Below, in pieces: positions 61,865 to 64,000 of a stretch of 64,000 bases of DNA (within the stretch, counting starts at the first letter, position 1; every line of letters starts with the position of its first letter). The position numbers were made by a program, and so were the translations under genes. Where the stretch lies: the NCBI RefSeq assembly GCF_008801405.1, contig NZ_VZPV01000002.1, positions 496,001 to 560,000 of the forward strand. Direction: 5' to 3'. The DNA comes from Ralstonia insidiosa. Its GTDB lineage: Bacteria > Pseudomonadota > Gammaproteobacteria > Burkholderiales > Burkholderiaceae. Below the pieces are notes generated by a model. The model searched no databases, was not told the DNA's origin, and worked only from the letters and a program-made list of their open reading frames with translations.

Positions 61865-62308
61865 TTACTTGGCGAACAGCGATGCCATATTGGCAAATGC
61901 CTTCATCTCCATCGCATTGCCCGACGGGTCGAGGAAGAACATCGTGGCCTGCTCGCCCACTTCGCCCTTGAAGCGGATGTGCGGCTCGATGATGAAGTCG
62001 ATGCCGGCGGCGCGCAGCTTGTCGGCGGCGGCTTCCCACTCGGCCATGGAAAGCACCACGCCAAAGTGGCGCACCGGCACGTTGTCGCCATCGACGGCGC
62101 TGGTCTGGCGGTGGCCGACTTCGTCCGGCGCGAGGTGCGCGACGATCTGGTGGCCGTAGAAGTTGAAGTCGACCCAGTCCGGCGAGCTGCGTCCCTCAGG
62201 ACAACCGAGGATGTCGCCATAAAACGCGCGCGCGGCGGCAATGTCGTGCACGGGGAAGGCCAGATGGAATGGGGCAAGCACAGGCCGGACGTCGCTTTGG
62301 TCGCTCAT
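61865..62308 (-). CDS. VOC-family (glyoxalase-like) protein
   Basis: 147 residues from the ATG at 62308 (the frame is open further upstream but that part is Pro/Arg-rich and not coding-like). Glyoxalase fold in one repeat pair: PFHLAFPVHDIAAARAFYGDILG at the start with its His, GHQIVAHLAPDE in the middle, and FFLDPSGNAMEMKAF with the metal-binding Glu at the end. The family ranges from ring-cleavage dioxygenases to isomerases; activity is not known here. It precedes the LysR gene by 50 bp on the same strand. Confidence 0.85.
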   Translation of the reverse strand: MSDQSDVRPVLAPFHLAFPVHDIAAARAFYGDILGCPEGRSSPDWVDFNFYGHQIVAHLAPDEVGHRQTSAVDGDNVPVRHFGVVLSMAEWEAAADKLRAAGIDFIIEPHIRFKGEVGEQATMFFLDPSGNAMEMKAFANMASLFAK

Positions 62309-62472
62309 GGTATGGGGCGATGGATCTTGAATGGTTGGAATCAGGCGGCGCCGGCACGCAGGAGGGGGGGCCACCCACGCACCAGGCCACGCGGATGAGT
62401 CTATGCGCATCCATTCATCCATAAAAGCGATGTTTTTTTGCACTGAGCACCATGAATTTCGATGAATCAGGC

Positions 62473-62497
62473 AAAAAAGAAGCCGCACAACGGCGGC
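62473..62497 (-). terminator. rho-independent terminator of the GNAT gene
   Basis: On the minus strand GCCGC (6-nt loop) GCGGC is followed by TTCTTTTTT. A second hairpin GCGTGCCTGC / GCAGGCACGC (62516-62542) lies just upstream, 13 nt past the GNAT stop. Confidence 0.65.
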
Positions 62498-62555
62498 GAA
62501 AGAGACACGCGGTAGGCGTGCCTGCATGGGCAGCAGGCACGCGAAGAGGGAACGA

Positions 62556-63134
62556 TTAGGCGAAAACGAAGGGGGTGATGGCCGCCTCAACCTGCGCCAA
62601 CGGCAGGCGCACGGTACACACGGTGGCATCGCCCGGCACAGCGGCGACACGGAAACCGGCATCGCGCGCGAGGCCGATCATGCGACGGTTGGTGGAGAGC
62701 ACTTCGCCAAAGACTTCGCGGGCGCCGGACACACGCGCCACGCGTACCAGCGTGGCGAACAGGCGTCGGCCCACACCCTTGCCCTGCCATGCATCGGCCA
62801 CCAGCATGGCGAACTCGGCCACGCCGTCTTCAATGACGAAGCGGCCATCGGCGATCAGGTCTTCGCCGGTGCCGTCCGCGCGGGCCACGCTCACGACCAG
62901 CGCCATGTGGTTCACATAGTCGATTTGCGTGTAGGCGGCGAGCATCTCGTCGGACAGCCGCCCGCCGCCCACCAGAAAGCGCGCATAGCGCGACTCAGAC
63001 GACAACCCCTCGACCAGGGCGGCCTCCAGTGGCGCGTCTTGCGGCAAAATCGGGCGCACAGTAGCGATGGAGCCGTCGTGCATGGTCCAGCGGTCGATCC
63101 ATTCGGCGGGATAGCGGTAGATGGTGTAAAGCAT
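62556..63134 (-). CDS. GNAT N-acetyltransferase
   Basis: 192 residues. The GNAT core is ATVRPILPQDAPLEAALVEGL, FVIEDGVAEFAMLVADAWQGKGVGRRLFATL (motif A, acetyl-CoA pyrophosphate loop in QGKGVG) and NRRMIGLARDAGFRV. It resembles the acetyltransferase domain found at the end of YfiQ/Pat-type protein acetyltransferases, but without the large CoA-ligase part. It is divergent from the HxlR regulator with a 132-bp gap. Target unknown. Confidence 0.85.
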   Translation of the reverse strand: MLYTIYRYPAEWIDRWTMHDGSIATVRPILPQDAPLEAALVEGLSSESRYARFLVGGGRLSDEMLAAYTQIDYVNHMALVVSVARADGTGEDLIADGRFVIEDGVAEFAMLVADAWQGKGVGRRLFATLVRVARVSGAREVFGEVLSTNRRMIGLARDAGFRVAAVPGDATVCTVRLPLAQVEAAITPFVFA

Positions 63135-63224
63135 GGGGATCTCCTCACGCGATGGATCGTCTTATGGCTGCCAGCGCGGGATCGCCGCCTGACTTTTCAA
63201 TTTGAACCTAGATTAGCAGAAACC

Positions 63225-63247
63225 CTGACTTTTGCAAGTAAAGTCAG
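63225..63247. promoter_or_regulatory. palindromic operator in the divergent GNAT/HxlR promoter
   Basis: CTGACTTT-TGCAAGT-AAAGTCAG is a perfect 8-bp inverted repeat, 20 bp before the HxlR ATG. A second left half (CTGACTTTTCAA) occurs at about 63189-63200. Likely the HxlR binding site. Confidence 0.7.
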
Positions 63248-63266
63248 AATTGACTATGATTTTGGT

Positions 63267-63809
63267 ATGAAAATCCCGGAACCCTTCCCCGTCCCTGCGG
63301 CGTCCGCGTTGGTAACGTCGATGGAGGAGCCGTGCTCGATCGCGGCGGCGGTATCGATCGTCGGCGAGAAGTGGACGCTGCTCGTGCTGCGCGAGGCGTT
63401 TTCGGGCGTGACGCGGTTTGATGAGTTTCTGCGCCGTACGGGGTGCTCGACGGCGATCCTATCGTCGCGGCTCAAGGCGTTGGTGGCATACGGCATCCTG
63501 CGTCGCGTGCCTTACCAGGAGCCGGGCGACCGCGTGCGCGATGCGTACCGGCTGACGCGTGCGGGCGTCGATCTGCTGCCTGCCATCGTGGCGCTCATGC
63601 AATGGGGCGACCGCTATCTCACCCCCGACGGTGAAGGCCCGATGCTGCTGCGCGACCGCGAAAGCGGCACGCCGATCCATGTGGCGCTGGTCAACGCGCT
63701 GGGCGAACCGGTGGCGCCCAAGAACTCGATGCGCGAGCCGAACCCGCGTTACAGCCATGGCAAGCATCCGCCGGCGAATGACGCCGACACGCCAGTGGCC
63801 AACGGCTAA
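63267..63809 (+). CDS. HxlR-family transcriptional regulator
   Basis: 180 residues from the ATG at 63267 (open frame further upstream is intergenic). The HxlR winged helix is clear: CSIAAAVSIVGEKWTLLVLREAFSG, then RFDEFLRRTGCSTAILSSRLKALVAYGIL and DAYRLTRAGVDLLP. Cys23 and Cys near 59 could be redox-sensing. A C-terminal 40-residue tail (ending PPANDADTPVANG) is disordered. It probably represses or activates itself and the divergent GNAT gene through the palindrome at 63225-63247. Confidence 0.88.
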   Translation: MKIPEPFPVPAASALVTSMEEPCSIAAAVSIVGEKWTLLVLREAFSGVTRFDEFLRRTGCSTAILSSRLKALVAYGILRRVPYQEPGDRVRDAYRLTRAGVDLLPAIVALMQWGDRYLTPDGEGPMLLRDRESGTPIHVALVNALGEPVAPKNSMREPNPRYSHGKHPPANDADTPVANG

Positions 63810-63878
63810 CGAACGGGTAACAAGCGGGTAACACACAACTTTACACGCTAACCAAAACCCCCTATCGTCGCGGATGGA

Positions 63879-63899
63879 CGGGCGTACGCCCGGCTTTTT
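63879..63899 (+). terminator. rho-independent terminator of the HxlR gene
   Basis: CGGGCGTACGCCCG is a self-complementary stem followed by GCTTTTTG, 70 bp past the HxlR stop on the same strand. The remaining bases to the window end show no gene. Confidence 0.65.
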
Positions 63900-64000
63900 G
63901 TCGTCTTTTTCTAAAGTCATCCCGCACTTGGTCGTTCTCTCCTAACGACCACCCTTTCCGATCTCGACCTCGCCGCACACGCACGGACCCACGACCGCCA

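Overview
The window looks like a chromosomal segment of a high-GC beta-proteobacterium, most likely Ralstonia or a close Burkholderiaceae relative. The reasons are high GC in most genes, a PrpR-controlled methylcitrate cluster of the AcnD/PrpF type (prpR / prpB-prpC-acnD-prpF), and a dense mix of DMT, LysR, QseBC-type, GNAT and small DUF genes. The genus is inferred from gene content, not from a marker gene. I found no rRNA, tRNA, CRISPR array, integrase or complete insertion sequence.

1-12.2 kb: the 5' part of an amino-acid-binding protein gene, a DMT exporter, and a MASE4-GGDEF protein with a corrupted active site. Then comes a minus-strand envelope cluster (hypothetical, SEL1-repeat protein, membrane protein, lipoprotein), followed by small hydrolases and exported proteins.

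12.2-19.1 kb: the most unusual part. A 1635-residue STAND-type NTPase ends in a phospholipase-D-like domain. Its base composition is far more AT-rich than its surroundings, as expected for an acquired defence gene. Immediately upstream on the same strand is a membrane-anchored Mrr-like endonuclease with a topoisomerase-type zinc finger. Downstream lie a structured non-coding stretch and two tiny overlapping genes.

19.3-26.2 kb: a run of small, mostly uncharacterised plus-strand genes. It includes a frameshifted YcxB-like gene, a metallophosphoesterase, an EF-Tu-domain-3-like protein, DUF4272, DUF4291 and DUF2242 proteins, and tiny genes below usual length cut-offs. 26.4-28.4 kb: a kdpA without kdpB or kdpC, followed by a fragment of an MFS transporter gene.

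28.4-35.2 kb: a GNAT enzyme, a QseBC-type two-component pair, an FAD aromatic hydroxylase and an isochorismatase-fold protein. 35.2-43.5 kb: the propionate (2-methylcitrate) cluster. Two identical operator repeats 21 bp apart and a -24/-12 promoter lie in front of prpB, and a large composite hairpin repeat lies between prpC and acnD.

43.6-49.7 kb: a minus-strand operon dsbD-dsbG-response regulator-histidine kinase preceded by a QseB/PmrA-type box, then a two-gene exported/membrane unit. 50-58 kb: a GlxA-type regulator opposite a monooxygenase-like gene, a Gly-rich repeat lipoprotein, and a moxR-DUF58-transglutaminase-GNAT operon. 57.9-64 kb: a TetR/MFS divergent pair with two operators, modA with a ModE-like box but no modBC, a LysR regulator, a VOC protein, a GNAT protein, and an HxlR regulator with its own palindrome.
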